Assembly: GCF_000313135.1 (NCBI RefSeq)
Contig: NW_004457503.1
Location: 1 to 29,936, forward strand
Direction of reading: 5' to 3'
Origin: Acanthamoeba castellanii str. Neff
Lineage: Eukaryota > Discosea > Longamoebia > Acanthamoebidae
Length of the DNA stretch: 29,936 nt
Below are positions 20,629 through 29,936 of the stretch, in pieces. The notes below the pieces were generated by a model. That model saw only the letters and a list, made by a program, of their open reading frames with translations, was not told where the DNA came from and made no database searches. The position numbers and the translations under genes are program-made. The first letter of the stretch is position 1, and every line of letters starts with the position of its first letter.

Positions 20629-23506
20629 TTACGACCAAACGAGCAAGGAGGCGTCCGAACCACCGGTGACGAGCGGCTTGCCCCGTGCTCCCCAGGTGCA
20701 GCTGCTTACGCCAGCTCTGTTGAAAGAACACCGTAGGGTTAGGATTTGTTTTTCCTCACCTGGTAGCGATTCGATTCGAAAAGGCTGGAGAAACGCACTG
20801 GTGGCCTTCGGTGATGTGCGCCTCCAGCGCGGCGGTGTGCGTGTTCCACACGAAGACGCCGCCCGTCGTCGAGCCTGCCGCCACAAAATTACCGTCGGCA
20901 CTGAAGCAGGCCTGTGGCGACAGCACCCCGCCCTGTGGTGGCTGTGTGCGCGTCACGTATGTTTTTGGGGTGTCGCACCGTAAGGCTCAACGCGCAGCTG
21001 AAAAGTGGTGGCCAGTGGGGGTCGTCGACGTACTCGGAAGGTGTGTGCGGATTTCTGGTTCCGGAGGTCGATCAGCTGTGCGGTGTTGTCTGGCGCGGTG
21101 GTCAGCACCAGGTACTCCCACGCAGGGCTCCACGATATGCTGGTGGCCTGCGTTCATCACCCATGTCAGCCGAGCACAATTGTGGTGTGTGTGTGTGTGT
21201 GTGTTGTGTTGTGTGTGTGCGGGGGAGGTGGTTGTAGATGGTGCGCGCGCGTACCTGCTTGGACTGCACGTCTTGGATTTCGGCCACGGGGTCGGCCGTC
21301 TTGAGATCCCACAGCCGGACGCGCCGATCCGCGTGAGCCGAGCAGAGCATGCGCGTGCTCTCGCCCACGACGGCCACGGCATTGCAGGGCGAATAGCAGA
21401 ACACCGTACGCACGCAGTACCCCTTCCCCAGGTCCCACACCTGGTCACCACCACCACCACCACCACCACCCACCACCACCACCACCACCACGTTGTGAGT
21501 GTGGGGAACTGAGCCGTCGACCGACTGCATGTGGGCGTGTGCTGGTGGTACCTTGACCGTGCGATCCTGCGATCCCGTGATGATCTTTTCGGCGCTCACA
21601 AAGGTGGCGCCCATGACCTGACCAGACCACCCGACAACAGGTGAGTGTGGAATCAGCCCCTGGGGCGTGGTCGGGAATTGACGGAGAGCGAGTGCGGCGA
21701 TGGTGATGGTGATGATGAAGATGATGAAGACGAAGATTGGGGTACCTTGCCCACATGACCGGTCAGGGTGTGCTTGATCTTGGCATTGGAGAGGTTCCAC
21801 AGCCGCGCCACGGCGTCGCACGACGAGGCCAACACCATGTCGCCCCCGGGGGCGAACTCGACCTGCGTGATGGCGAGCTTGGCCCCGGAGAGCGTGGACT
21901 GCAGCTCGCCGTTGGCTCGCCACACCTTGACCGTCGTGTCCGCGCTGCCGGACGCGATTCGCTCGCCGGCGGGATCGTACGTCACCGAACTCACGTCCCC
22001 GGTGTGCGCACGCTTCATTTCGCCCCCACGCACCACCGTCAGCGCACTCGTGACACTCACAATCGCGGGTGGGTGGGTCGGGGAGTACCAGGCGTGTGTG
22101 AACTCGCCGCGGCACGCTGCTACCGTGGCTTCGCGCCTTGCGGGTGCGGTCGTCCGTCGGCTGTGCCTCGTGCGGTGCGCCGCCCATGGCCTCGTCTGAG
22201 GCGATATAGATCGGGGGGGCGGGGCGCCATTGTCAATCATGACAGACGACACAGACCTGACGGTGGGCGGGCGTACTGGACAGGGAGAGCGGGTTCTTGG
22301 CCATCTGCTGCACCTGGTGGTAGAATTCGTTGGCCTCGTTCATCTTCTTCGCCTCTTCGGACACCTTGAGCCGCCAGCGGTTGAGCAGGTGCGCGTTCTC
22401 CTCCTCGAGCGTCTTGCTGCGCGCTTCGGCCCGCGCCAACTCGACCTGTGGGCACCCCAGGGAGATCGACTCGATCACCAACATGGCCACCACCGCTCGC
22501 AACGTTGGGTTGGGTTGTGGTGCGCGTACCTTGAGCGAATCGAGCTCGGGTGTGAGGATGTTCAGGGCCATCACGCGCTCCCGCAGCTCCACCTTCAGAC
22601 CTTCGCACATCCGCTCTACGGTGTTCAGCCTGCATCATCACGTGTTGCGTAAATGAATGAATGGACGCATTAGAAGAAGAAGATGATGACGATGATGATG
22701 ATGATGGCGCGTGCGATCAAGCTGCTGGTTGCGGGGTTGCATATGCGTAACTGGTCCTGCTTGGCGGCGGCAGCCGCGGTGAGTTCCTTGACCTTGCGGT
22801 TGAGCTCGAGGAGCTCCTGTGCGTTCTCCGAGTTTCGCTTGTAGCATTCGGTCAGCTCCTGCTGCAGCCTCTGCATGTCGGCGCCCTTGCCCACAACCTC
22901 CACCGACCTGCAATCAACCACCATCATCAGCCACCACCATCATCATCATCATCAGCCATCATTGAATCGACGAACAACTGGGGTAAGTGCAGGACGATGA
23001 TGATGATGAGGAAGGAGGGCGTGCCCTTCGCCTGCGGCTCCGTCTGTGTCGGTGCGCTTGAGCTCGCCGATGAGCTGCTTGAGGTGGAGCACCTCCTTTT
23101 CCAACATGGCGGTCTTGTCTCGGGTCATGGACCTCTCCTTCAAAAAGAAGTTCTCTGTCGAAACACAACCATCCAACCAGCCACGCATTAGCCACAACTC
23201 TGCGGATGTACAACGAAATCGGCAGAGAAGGAGTAGATTTGGAAGGGAAGGGGCTGTACGTTGTCGCACGAGGTCGATGAACGAGCGCCGTTGGAGGGCA
23301 TCGCGTACGTTGATCTGTCGCATGATGTCGCTACGCCAGGCGGGGTCGGGCACGGGTGCGCCGCCAGAAGGAGGTGGGGAGAGGGTAGCCGACGTCGCAA
23401 CGCTTCCGCTCGAAGTTGAAGATGAGCCCCAGCCCCACCAAGCCCGCGCCGGGGCTTCCCCCTGCTCGGCTGCAGAACTGCTGGTCGAGGTCACGTCTTG
23501 TTGCAT
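20629..23506 (-). CDS. ATG16L1: ATG16 (ATG16L1-like), autophagy conjugation scaffold
   Basis: Twelve exons on minus: 23506-23260, 23154-23025, 22907-22752, 22629-22530, 22445-22277, 22195-22089, 22012-21746, 21617-21552, 21440-21255, 21147-21034, 20941-20799, 20716-20629 (1773 nt, 590 aa; human 607). ATG16 binds the Atg12-Atg5 conjugate and places Atg8 lipidation on membranes. Residues 57-82 (WRSDIM.QI..RDALQRRSF) are the Atg5-binding helix, about 83-275 a coiled coil, and 304-590 a WD40 propeller with SADTTVKVW, GSQDRTVKVWDL, ADRRVRLWDL and a final SLLVWS. The PRR...RAHTGDV junction matches the family spacing. The second intron fits only as a GC-AG intron (donor GGGCACGC). The start of exon 11 could instead be 20932. 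The residue aligned with human Phe467 is Ala451. Confidence 0.9.
21446..21491 (+). repeat. (CAC)n simple repeat in an ATG16 intron
   Basis: A run of CAC triplets sits inside the intron between ATG16 exons 8 and 9 (21551-21441), near its acceptor. It is not translated in the model. Confidence 0.8.
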
Positions 23507-23727
23507 TTCGATCTACCTTGCCAGCAAGCCGTTTTCAATCTAAACCAATAAATGTACAAATTGCAGGTCTATCAATCCGTTCAAGATTTTCCTGATTCTA
23601 ATCCAAGGAGCAAGAGGATGTATTGCCTTCGTCCTCCTTCGTTGCTCAATCAAGTTTAATTCAAGTGTTTCTCTGGTTTTCTCTTCGGCACATTCGGCGG
23701 AAGATGCCCGCGCGAGATGCACGCGAG
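23507..23727 (-). promoter_or_regulatory. Gap between the UBL-UEV gene and ATG16
   Basis: 221 bp on the same transcription strand, AT-richer than its surroundings. It must hold the 3' end of the UBL-UEV transcript and the ATG16 promoter. No clear motif was found. Confidence 0.35.
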
Positions 23728-25423
23728 CTACAGTGCTGGTGGGAGTTCAGGGAGACGAGAGCGCCAGTCTTCTGGCAGGCCGTCGTCGCCTTCGTTGACC
23801 AGCTCCCACATGAGGGCGGCCGGCGGTGGTGGCCGGCGGTCGCTGCCGATGCAGACCAAGACGGCGTGCAGCAGCTCTCGCGGCAGAGCGCCGAGCAACC
23901 ACCCTTCTTCCTCCCCATCGAACGCCTCCATCTTGTCTTCATCTTGTTGTTGTTGTCGTTTCGATTGCCATCGGTGGGCCACAAGCAGCACCGAGCGGAC
24001 TTCGTTCCGCAGCTGTGGGAAGCAAGCAATCACAAGTCAGCCCACCGTGTTGCATGACGAGGCAGATAACAAAGCAGAGTAGTGGTGGCGTGTGACCTGT
24101 GGGTCGACTGCGATGAGGCTCGCGAGCTGGGTCATGCCCGAGCAGCGGCGACCGGACCGCATGTAGGCGCGACCGTGGCCGGTTGCAAAGTGCCAAGTCC
24201 ACAAGCGGGCCTTGGCGCGAGCGCCTTCCTCGCCGATGGTGACCAACTCGTTTAGCACATCCCCCATCTGCCTCGCGTGTAGAGTAGAAGCAACGTTGTC
24301 AGCAGCCGGGGCTTTGATGGCGACGAGGCGGAGGGAGCAGTAGCTTACCTGCACAATCTCTCGTTTGAGAACCTCGCACGTCACCGCACCAAGCGAGTAG
24401 GACTGGAGCTGCTGGATGAAGTCGCCTATGATAGGCGTGCGGACCGACTGTGCAGGACTCCACGAAGCAACCCTATGTTCAGAATGTGACGCCAAATCAG
24501 CTGTTCGCCCTGGCTCAAAACCAGAAGAGGAGATCAAGGAGGAGGAGGAGGAGGAGGGTGGCGGGGTACGGATCGTAGCCGATCACGGCCATGATGCCCG
24601 CCGGACCCACAGTGGGGTGGTAGAGGGGCGTGATAAGCCTAAGCCGGAACGAACGAAACGGATAGACCTGGGGGAAGGCTACGCGCAGGAGGAATGCACC
24701 ACCTGGCACATTGCACACGTGTAATGCAGGAGATGTGGTCCAGCACGCAGACGAGAAGGACAACAATGAGCATTGTACCCTCGTACGAGCCGCCGGGCTC
24801 AATGATGAGCTCGGCCCAGTCAGTGTCTTTACCCACCCGCCACAAGTGCACTCTGTCCTGCAGCCAGCTGCAGATGTCGGTCCTCCTTGCACGCTCTGCA
24901 CGCTCTGCACGCTCTACACGCTCTGCACGACACAGCACAACGTTACGTTACACGCTGCGGAAGGCAAAGCGCAGCTGGAGCTGGAAAGCACTGCACCATT
25001 GGATAACCCAGAGGTGGAGAAAATGGAGGTGCAGTCACCGACTTCGTCTTTGGCTGGGTTGGGGGCAGGGGCCAGGGGAAAGAACAGGCCGCGCATGAGG
25101 TGCACCACCACATGCAGTCGGGAGCCGCTGTGGCGCAGGCCGTAGTGGGACAGGGGTCGGCTGTCCTGCAGTCGCTTCCCCGCGAAGATGAGGCGGAACT
25201 GGTCGGGGTCGAGGCCGCCCTTCTCCCACAGGCCCTGGCACGCCCCGATGCGGACCTTGGCCTGGCCCACGGTGGTATCTGCGCCATGACAGTCGGGGCC
25301 TGCAGCCGGCGAGAGGTCTACGAGATAGCTCGTCCCCGTCAACAGCGTGGCCGATACAAAGAAGGGCTCATGAGAGCGAGCAGGCTGCACGTCATCGCAG
25401 GCCGGTGGTGTGGTGCGTTCCAT
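23728..25423 (-). CDS. Ubiquitin-like domain fused to an inactive E2 (UEV-type) domain
   Basis: Six exons on minus: 25423-25039, 24922-24779, 24702-24570, 24472-24349, 24267-24097, 24012-23728 (1242 nt, 413 aa). Residues 21-112 form a ubiquitin-like fold: ATLLTGTSYLVDLSP, then PDQFRLIFAGKRLQDSRPLS and a last strand LHVVVHLMRG, with a short insert before helix 1. Residues about 135-255 form an E2 core: WAELIIEPGGSYEGG, FLLRVAFPQVYPFRSFRLRL, YHP (204-206), and SWSPAQSV. The HPN motif is HPT and there is no Cys between residue 177 and 252, so the thioester cysteine is missing; this is a UEV-like pseudo-E2. The C-terminal part (263-413) is helical, unrecognised, with an F-box-like LLGALPRELLHAVLVCI (358-374). 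Exon 2 encodes a short (AER)n run, and the join between exons 1 and 2 is the weakest. The E2 joins are well supported by frame. Confidence 0.75.
24889..24928 (+). repeat. 9-bp tandem repeat (GCACGCTCT) in the UBL-UEV linker
   Basis: About four copies of a 9-bp unit (one with C changed to A) lie at the start of exon 2. On minus they read AERVERAERAER, a charged helical linker between the two domains. Part overlaps the splice acceptor, so the reading may be partly intronic. Confidence 0.6.
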
Positions 25424-25549
25424 GTTTATTTTATCTTTTCAAGTGAAAAAGCGGGTGACGTGGCAGGGCAACATTTCTTTGTTTCCTTGTGGCCAACAGT
25501 GAGTGTTGTGTTGTACCTCGGCCACCATCCTCTCCTCGCCTTCTCCAGC
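25424..25549. promoter_or_regulatory. Shared promoter of the UBL-UEV and ERGIC3 genes
   Basis: Only 126 bp lie between two divergent start codons. The gap holds TGACGTGG at 25456-25463 and a TTTATTTTAT run beside the UBL-UEV ATG. It is short enough that both genes probably share one open promoter. Confidence 0.55.
25456..25463 (+). promoter_or_regulatory. TGACGTGG, ATF6/XBP1-type (UPRE) core
   Basis: TGACGTGG followed by CA matches the core bound by ATF6, XBP1 and plant bZIP60 in unfolded-protein-response genes. It lies 87-94 bp upstream of the ERGIC3 ATG. An 8-bp match is weak by itself; its place before a secretory-pathway gene is what makes it worth noting. Confidence 0.4.
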
Positions 25550-27385
25550 ATGCGCGGCGATTTCTTCAAGAAGCTGAAGAGCTTCGATGCTTATCCCAAG
25601 ACCTTGGAGGATTTTCGAGTCAGAACCGTCTCTGGCGCAGCAGGTAGGCCACGCAATCTCCAAATTTATTCAGTACATTACTGTTTTCCTGCTGTCGCGT
25701 TTCTCTAATCTCTTCACCAGTGTCCATTATCAGCGGCCTGATTATCACCTGGTTGTTCTTTTCTGAGCTCTCGTTCTATCTCTCAACTGATGTGCAACCC
25801 GAGCTCTTCGTGGATACCTCGCGAGGAGAGAAGTTGAGGATTAATATGGATGTCACCTTCCCCGATCTTCCCTGTGGATGTGCGTCGCGCCCCCTCTCAT
25901 CTCTCCACAAACCCCTGTGGCCGCAGCACATCCTTATGCTTCCTGCCGCCACAGACTTGAGCGTAGATGCCATGGACGTGTCTGGCGAGCACCAGCTCGA
26001 TGTAGAACACAACATCTTCAAAAAGAGATTAGCCGCCGACGGCCGCCCTCTTGGAATCGAAAAAGGAGGTACACATCAACTACCACGCCTGAAAGGGCTG
26101 CTGCTCTCCACCCCAGCCCCTCACTCTCTACACTTCCCCTCTAGAACTCGAGGCTGCCGCTACGCCTTCGCCGGGCCAGGAGCTGGAGCCCATCGAGTGC
26201 GGTTCGTGCTACGGCTCTGAGCAGGTAACCACCCCCGGCATCCACCGCTTCACACCGCACGCGCTCGTCAAGTGCAGGGATGGTGCGCGTCATCGTTTTT
26301 TGTGCTCACCTTTCGCGTGATGCTGTGTTGGTGCCCTCGATCAGGAGCCTGGCCAGTGCTGCAACACCTGTGCCGAGGTTCGAGAGTCCTATCGCAAGAA
26401 GGGCTGGGCTTTCGCGCATCCGGAGAGCATCGAGCAGGTTCGCCCTCCCAGTGACTCTCGTCCCACCGCCAGTTCACCGCACCAGTGTTGGTCTGACCGC
26501 CCGTTTTCGTTTTCGCGTTGTGCGCAGTGCGCTCGTGAGGGCTTCAGCGAGAACCTGGAGAAGCAGAAGGGTGAGGGCTGCCAGGTCTACGGCCACATCC
26601 TCGTCAACAAGGTGCGCGTGCTTTCCTTCTTCTTCTTCTTCTTCTACTTCTTCTTCTCTTTCAAGACACGAACTGACATCATCAACGACTGCGCGGCGAT
26701 GATGCACTGGCCCACAGGTGGCGGGCAACTTCCACTTTGCTCCCGGCAAGTCGTTCCAGGCGCACCACATGCACGTCCACGACCTGCAGCCTTTCCGGAT
26801 GTCCAGCTGGAACATTTCCCACCGCATCAACCGCATCTCATTCGGCAAGGAGTTCCCGGGCGTCATCAACCCCCTTGACGGTGTCGAGAAGACCACTGGT
26901 ACTACTACCTTCCCTCTCTACCCGATCCCCGATCACTGCAATCCATCGGCGACGGTGACCAATGTGTCGTCTGTCTGTAGATCCCGGTGCTGGTTCGGCC
27001 ATGTACCAGTACTTCGTGAAGATCGTGCCCACCATCTACGAGTCCCTCGACGGCAACGTCATCAACACGAACCAGTTCTCCGTCACTGAGCACACTCGCA
27101 TGCTGCCTCCTGGCGACAAGTCTGGACTGCCCGGTATGTTCTCGTTCTTCTTAAAAGTTGGGCATACTATTGACTCGTCTTGCGCGCTCAGGTTTGTTCG
27201 TGATGTACGACTTGTCGCCGATCATGGTCAAGTTCACGGAGCGGACCAAGTCGTTCGCGCATTTCCTCACCGGCGTGTGCGCCATCATCGGTGGCGTGTT
27301 CACGGTGGCGGGCATCATCGACTCGCTGATCTACAACTCCCTGCGAACCCTCGGCAAGAAGATGGAGCTCGGCAAGGCCTACTAA
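25550..27385 (+). CDS. ERGIC3: ERGIC3/Erv46, ER-Golgi cargo receptor
   Basis: Nine exons: 25550-25643, 25721-25879, 25955-26068, 26145-26224, 26345-26437, 26528-26611, 26718-26898, 26981-27133, 27192-27385 (1152 nt, 383 aa, equal to human ERGIC3). ERGIC3/Erv46 pairs with Erv41/ERGIC2 and cycles between ER and Golgi in COPII and COPI vesicles, retrieving ER proteins. Visible parts: cytosolic N-terminus with KSFDAYPKTLEDFRVRT, first membrane helix at about 33-52 (IISGLIITWLFFSELSFYLS), lumenal domain with LSVDAMDVSGEHQLDVEHN and the cysteine cluster CGSCYG...QCCNTC, NFHFAPGKSF, then the C-terminal membrane helix HFLTGVCAIIGGVFTVAGII before a short tail ending KKMELGKAY. It diverges from the UBL-UEV gene and is convergent with GPD1. 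Confidence 0.96.
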
Positions 27386-27706
27386 GCCAAGCTCTTCCCC
27401 TTCTGCCCCTTCTGCTTCTGCACTTCGTCATCTTCCTCCTCGCCGCCCAACTCAACTACACCGAACCAGATCGAGGCGGATGCTGAAGAAGAGCCAAGGC
27501 CTGCCGCCGTGAAAGAGAGAGGAGAGAGAGAGAGCGAGTGGATGATATAGGGAGACCACCTGGCGGCCAACAGCAACAGCAGCAGGCTAGCTATCTAGAG
27601 AGATAGGGAGGAGACGCAGACCAATAATAAAACCAAACCCACCCACACAAGCAACCACGTGCGGTGGTGAACTCAACGTTGATGTGTGGTGGAGGAGGCA
27701 CCATCA
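27386..27706. other. Convergent 3' region of ERGIC3 and GPD1
   Basis: 321 bp with a CTTCTGCC-rich stretch, a GA-rich stretch (27515-27540) and AATAAA at 27626. Nothing else is seen; no open frame shows coding bias. Confidence 0.5.
27626..27631 (+). terminator. Candidate polyadenylation signal AATAAA for ERGIC3
   Basis: AATAAA on plus, about 240 bases after the ERGIC3 stop and within the convergent gap. Confidence 0.45.
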
Positions 27707-28675
27707 TCAGAGAGAAGCAGGGACGTGGGGAGAGGCGATGCCGGAATCGGTCAGGCTGTGCGGGTCCTTCTTCTCGAAGCACACCTCGTAGATGGTGGTC
27801 ATGAGGGGGAACCTGATGAGCAGACACGACACACACGACGCACGGACGGTGTGAGGCTACTTTCGCATCACGAGGCGCAGAAGGCAGGGGGTGAAGTTGT
27901 GCCTGTGGGTGAGGTTGGCTCGCTTGAGAATGGTGTTCACCTCCTGGGCCGTCAGGGTGCCCTGCAGCTTCTGGCCATGAAGCATCTCCTTCTCCAGTTG
28001 CTCGAAGCTCTGTGTCATACGTTCAGCCCCATCATCTCGAGTCAGATTCTTCTCTCATGTGGGTGATGGCTCACATGTCACGGCTTTACGTACCTTCTTC
28101 TGCTTGACAAAGGCGGCGGCCACCTTGCGGTTGCGTCCGAAGAAGCTGAAGCACAGAGAAAGCGAAGGCCGCGCCATTGAGAATCACATCATCACATGTG
28201 AACCAGACACCGATGTGGGCATTCGTACCAGGTAACAATAAGGTCCGCCACACCACAGCTCTCGAAGAAGGTCTCCTGCTTCACTCCCTGCGCCAAGCCG
28301 ATGGTGTCAAGAGAACAGCAGACCGTAAAGAGGGCGAAGGCTGGTCTATCTATGTACCTTGAAGAAGGTTTCGGCGAACCGTCGCATCTCAGCGAGACCG
28401 ATCCTCATGATGGCTGCCTTCGTGTTGGCGCCGGCCCTGGGGGCACATACGCAGCTCCGTGTCAGTTGGTCGACCACGGGGCGTGCGCCTCCCACCTCAG
28501 AGAGCGGTGCAACGCACCCGAGGCCGTCGGCCATGCCCAGGCCCACAGCGATAATATTCTTCAGCGCGCCGCACAGCTCCACGCCCGCAATATCCTCCAC
28601 CAGGCCCACCTGGTGGCCGTGACACCCACAAAGATGTTACACACGAGGCGCATAAAGAGAGAATGTGCGTGAGTG

Positions 28676-28707
<32 letters not shown>

Positions 28708-29760
28708 TGTGTGTGTGTGTGTATGTGCGTGCGTGTGGCGTGCGTACGTTGAACGAAGGACTGTGGAACACCTGCTTCCAGACCTGGGCCACCTCCTTGT
28801 CCTTGTAGCCTTGGGCGGGGGTAAGCAAAGCAGCGGGGGGGGGAGGAGTGTGGGTGTGGGTGTGGGTGTCTGTCCATCATTACCGACGGTGGTCTCGGAG
28901 AAGTGCTCCCAGGCCACGTCCTTGGCGATGTTGGCTCCGCAAAGGACGCTCACATCGATGCCCAGAATGTCCTCGATAATGCTCGAGATCAGCACGGGAC
29001 CTTTCTCATTGAAAGCCATACCCTAACCCACACGACGCGACACACACACACACACACACGCAACACGCATGACACACGCACAACATCGTACATAGACGCA
29101 GCGTTAACGCAAGCACAGTGCGCCACAACCACCATTGGTGTGTAACCCACGAGTGCACGACTCACCTTGATGAGGGAAATGGCCTTGGCCCGGTGGTGGA
29201 GCTTGCCCTTGAGCTTGTGGCACAGCGAGTTGACAAACTGGTGCGGCAGAACGAATATGAGCAGCGTCGCGTCCTCGGCGGTGCGGATCGGGTCGGGGTC
29301 GGCCACGATGTTGTCCGGCAGCTTCACGCCCGGCAGGTACCTGCGTGTTTGCCAGGCAGTGGTACCGATCAGCATCACTGATACGGCACGGGAGGTGAAG
29401 AAGGATGAAGAAGAAGGAGCAGGGCTCTACGACGTACTTGACGTTCTCGTGGTTGGTGTTGATGATGGAGGTCAGGTAGCGCTCGCCGTCGACGAGCTCT
29501 TCGTAGACGTACATCCGGACCTCGTCCTCGAATAGTTCCGGGTGTTGCCTCACGTTTTGCCCCACCACCTTCGCGATGGCAGAGCCCCTGCAACACAAAT
29601 GAATGATTGGATGATGGATGAGCTTGCCATCAAAAGATCTTCTTGTTCAGCCAGCTTGGTGACCTCGCTGCCGGCGATTTTTTCGATTGAGATTAACACT
29701 CCCGCAGGAGATGACAAAGTACCAGTTGCCGGATCCAAGGATGGCCACCTTATGCTTCAT
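27707..29760 (-). CDS. GPD1: NAD-dependent glycerol-3-phosphate dehydrogenase
   Basis: Eleven exons on minus: 29760-29723, 29587-29438, 29340-29166, 29022-28884, 28809-28748, 28609-28518, 28436-28358, 28287-28229, 28145-28094, 28009-27903, 27812-27707 (1059 nt, 352 aa; human GPD1 349). It reduces dihydroxyacetone phosphate to glycerol-3-phosphate with NADH, feeding lipid synthesis and redox balance. Visible parts: the NAD-binding GSGNWG at 9-14, [26 protein letters not shown], the catalytic Lys205 in [12 protein letters not shown], and [13 protein letters not shown] with FGRNRKVA. The last intron has the donor AG|GCACAA: a GC-AG intron, required because the frame then gives [14 protein letters not shown] as in the family. 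The C-terminus ends PASL, not a clear peroxisomal signal, so a cytosolic site is likely. Confidence 0.95.
28673..28727 (+). repeat. (GTGC)n/(GT)n simple repeat in a GPD1 intron
   Basis: Repeated GTGC and GT units lie inside the intron between GPD1 exons 5 and 6 (28747-28610). A CA run in the next upstream intron (29040-29060) is similar. Confidence 0.8.
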
Positions 29761-29843
29761 CTCTGTCCACCTGCCTTAACTGTTGTTTGCTGCCGGACCT
29801 CAACCAGCTCTGAGGTCGTGAGTTTGTGTTCTTCTTGAATTTC

Positions 29844-29849
29844 TTTATT
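29844..29849 (-). terminator. Polyadenylation signal AATAAA for the gene entering at 29892
   Basis: Reads AATAAA on minus, 42 bases past the TAA at 29892. The spacing supports a minus-strand gene ending there. Confidence 0.5.
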
Positions 29850-29891
29850 CTTTTCTTTTCTTCTTTTTGATCTTGCGACCTCCGTGGTGCG

Positions 29892-29936
29892 TTAGTAGTG
29901 CATCATGGACTCGAGGCGTGCGCGGGCCTTCTTCTT
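29892..29936 (-). CDS. C-terminal end of an unidentified minus-strand gene
   Basis: The last 45 bases read on minus as KKKARARLESMMHY then TAA, followed by a purine-rich stretch and AATAAA. A lysine-rich C-terminus of this kind is common in small RNA-binding or ribosomal proteins, but 14 residues are too few to name one. The plus-strand ATG at 29905 gives an alternative short frame, judged less likely because of the polyadenylation signal on minus. Confidence 0.4.
   Translation of the reverse strand, partial: KKKARARLESMMHY

Noticed and set aside
21446..21491. Poly-histidine tract in ATG16
   Set aside because: The CAC repeat lies within an intron; the flanking exons join in frame without it.
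27707..27718. Peroxisomal PTS1 signal at the GPD1 C-terminus (ASL)
   Set aside because: The tripeptide lacks the basic middle residue of the PTS1 consensus, so there is no good support.
27841..27905. GPD1 ending at the in-frame stop after LLRLVMRK
   Set aside because: That reading loses the conserved [11 protein letters not shown] segment, which is recovered in the correct frame by a GC-AG intron.

Overview
The window looks like nuclear DNA of a GC-rich, intron-dense protist. The best guess is Acanthamoeba or a close amoebozoan. This rests on about 104 short introns (mostly 50-130 bp) in 30 kb, intergenic gaps of roughly 120-690 bp, full sets of lysosomal, autophagy and ER genes of animal/amoebozoan type, and CA/CT-rich introns. 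Every multi-exon gene was rebuilt by hand by joining exons on GT-AG (rarely GC-AG) borders and checking that the reading frame carries through. The totals divide by three and the protein lengths match known families (for example 611 aa for LTA4H, 383 aa for ERGIC3, 352 aa for GPD1).

Layout: 1-359 (-) N-terminal part of a PLP decarboxylase of the ornithine/diaminopimelate type; 656-937 (+) a 93-aa unknown; 1622-5129 (-) VAC14; 5544-7251 (+) a mitochondrial carrier of the SLC25A39/40 (MTM1) type; 7408-8843 (-) a two-domain protein disulfide isomerase with an ERp29-like tail; 9061-12333 (+) leukotriene A4 hydrolase/aminopeptidase; 12554-16666 (+) a ClC-7-like chloride/proton exchanger; 16812-20453 (+) a mitochondrial-type PPR protein; 20629-23506 (-) ATG16; 23728-25423 (-) a protein joining a ubiquitin-like domain to a catalytically dead E2 domain; 25550-27385 (+) ERGIC3/Erv46; 27707-29760 (-) NAD-dependent glycerol-3-phosphate dehydrogenase; 29892-29936 (-) the C-terminal end of another gene.

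Four gene pairs are divergent and share short promoters (360-655, 5130-5543, 8844-9060, 25424-25549). The PDI promoter holds an exact match to the mammalian ER-stress element (CCAAT-N9-CCACG). The ERGIC3 promoter holds TGACGTGG, the core of ATF6/XBP1 sites. Several genes act on endolysosomes or autophagy (VAC14, ClC-7-like, ATG16) and others in the early secretory pathway (PDI, ERGIC3), but this proximity may be chance.

The least familiar item is the UBL plus E2-variant protein directly upstream of ATG16: I know of no described protein with this architecture. No transposons, CRISPR arrays, tRNA or rRNA genes were seen.
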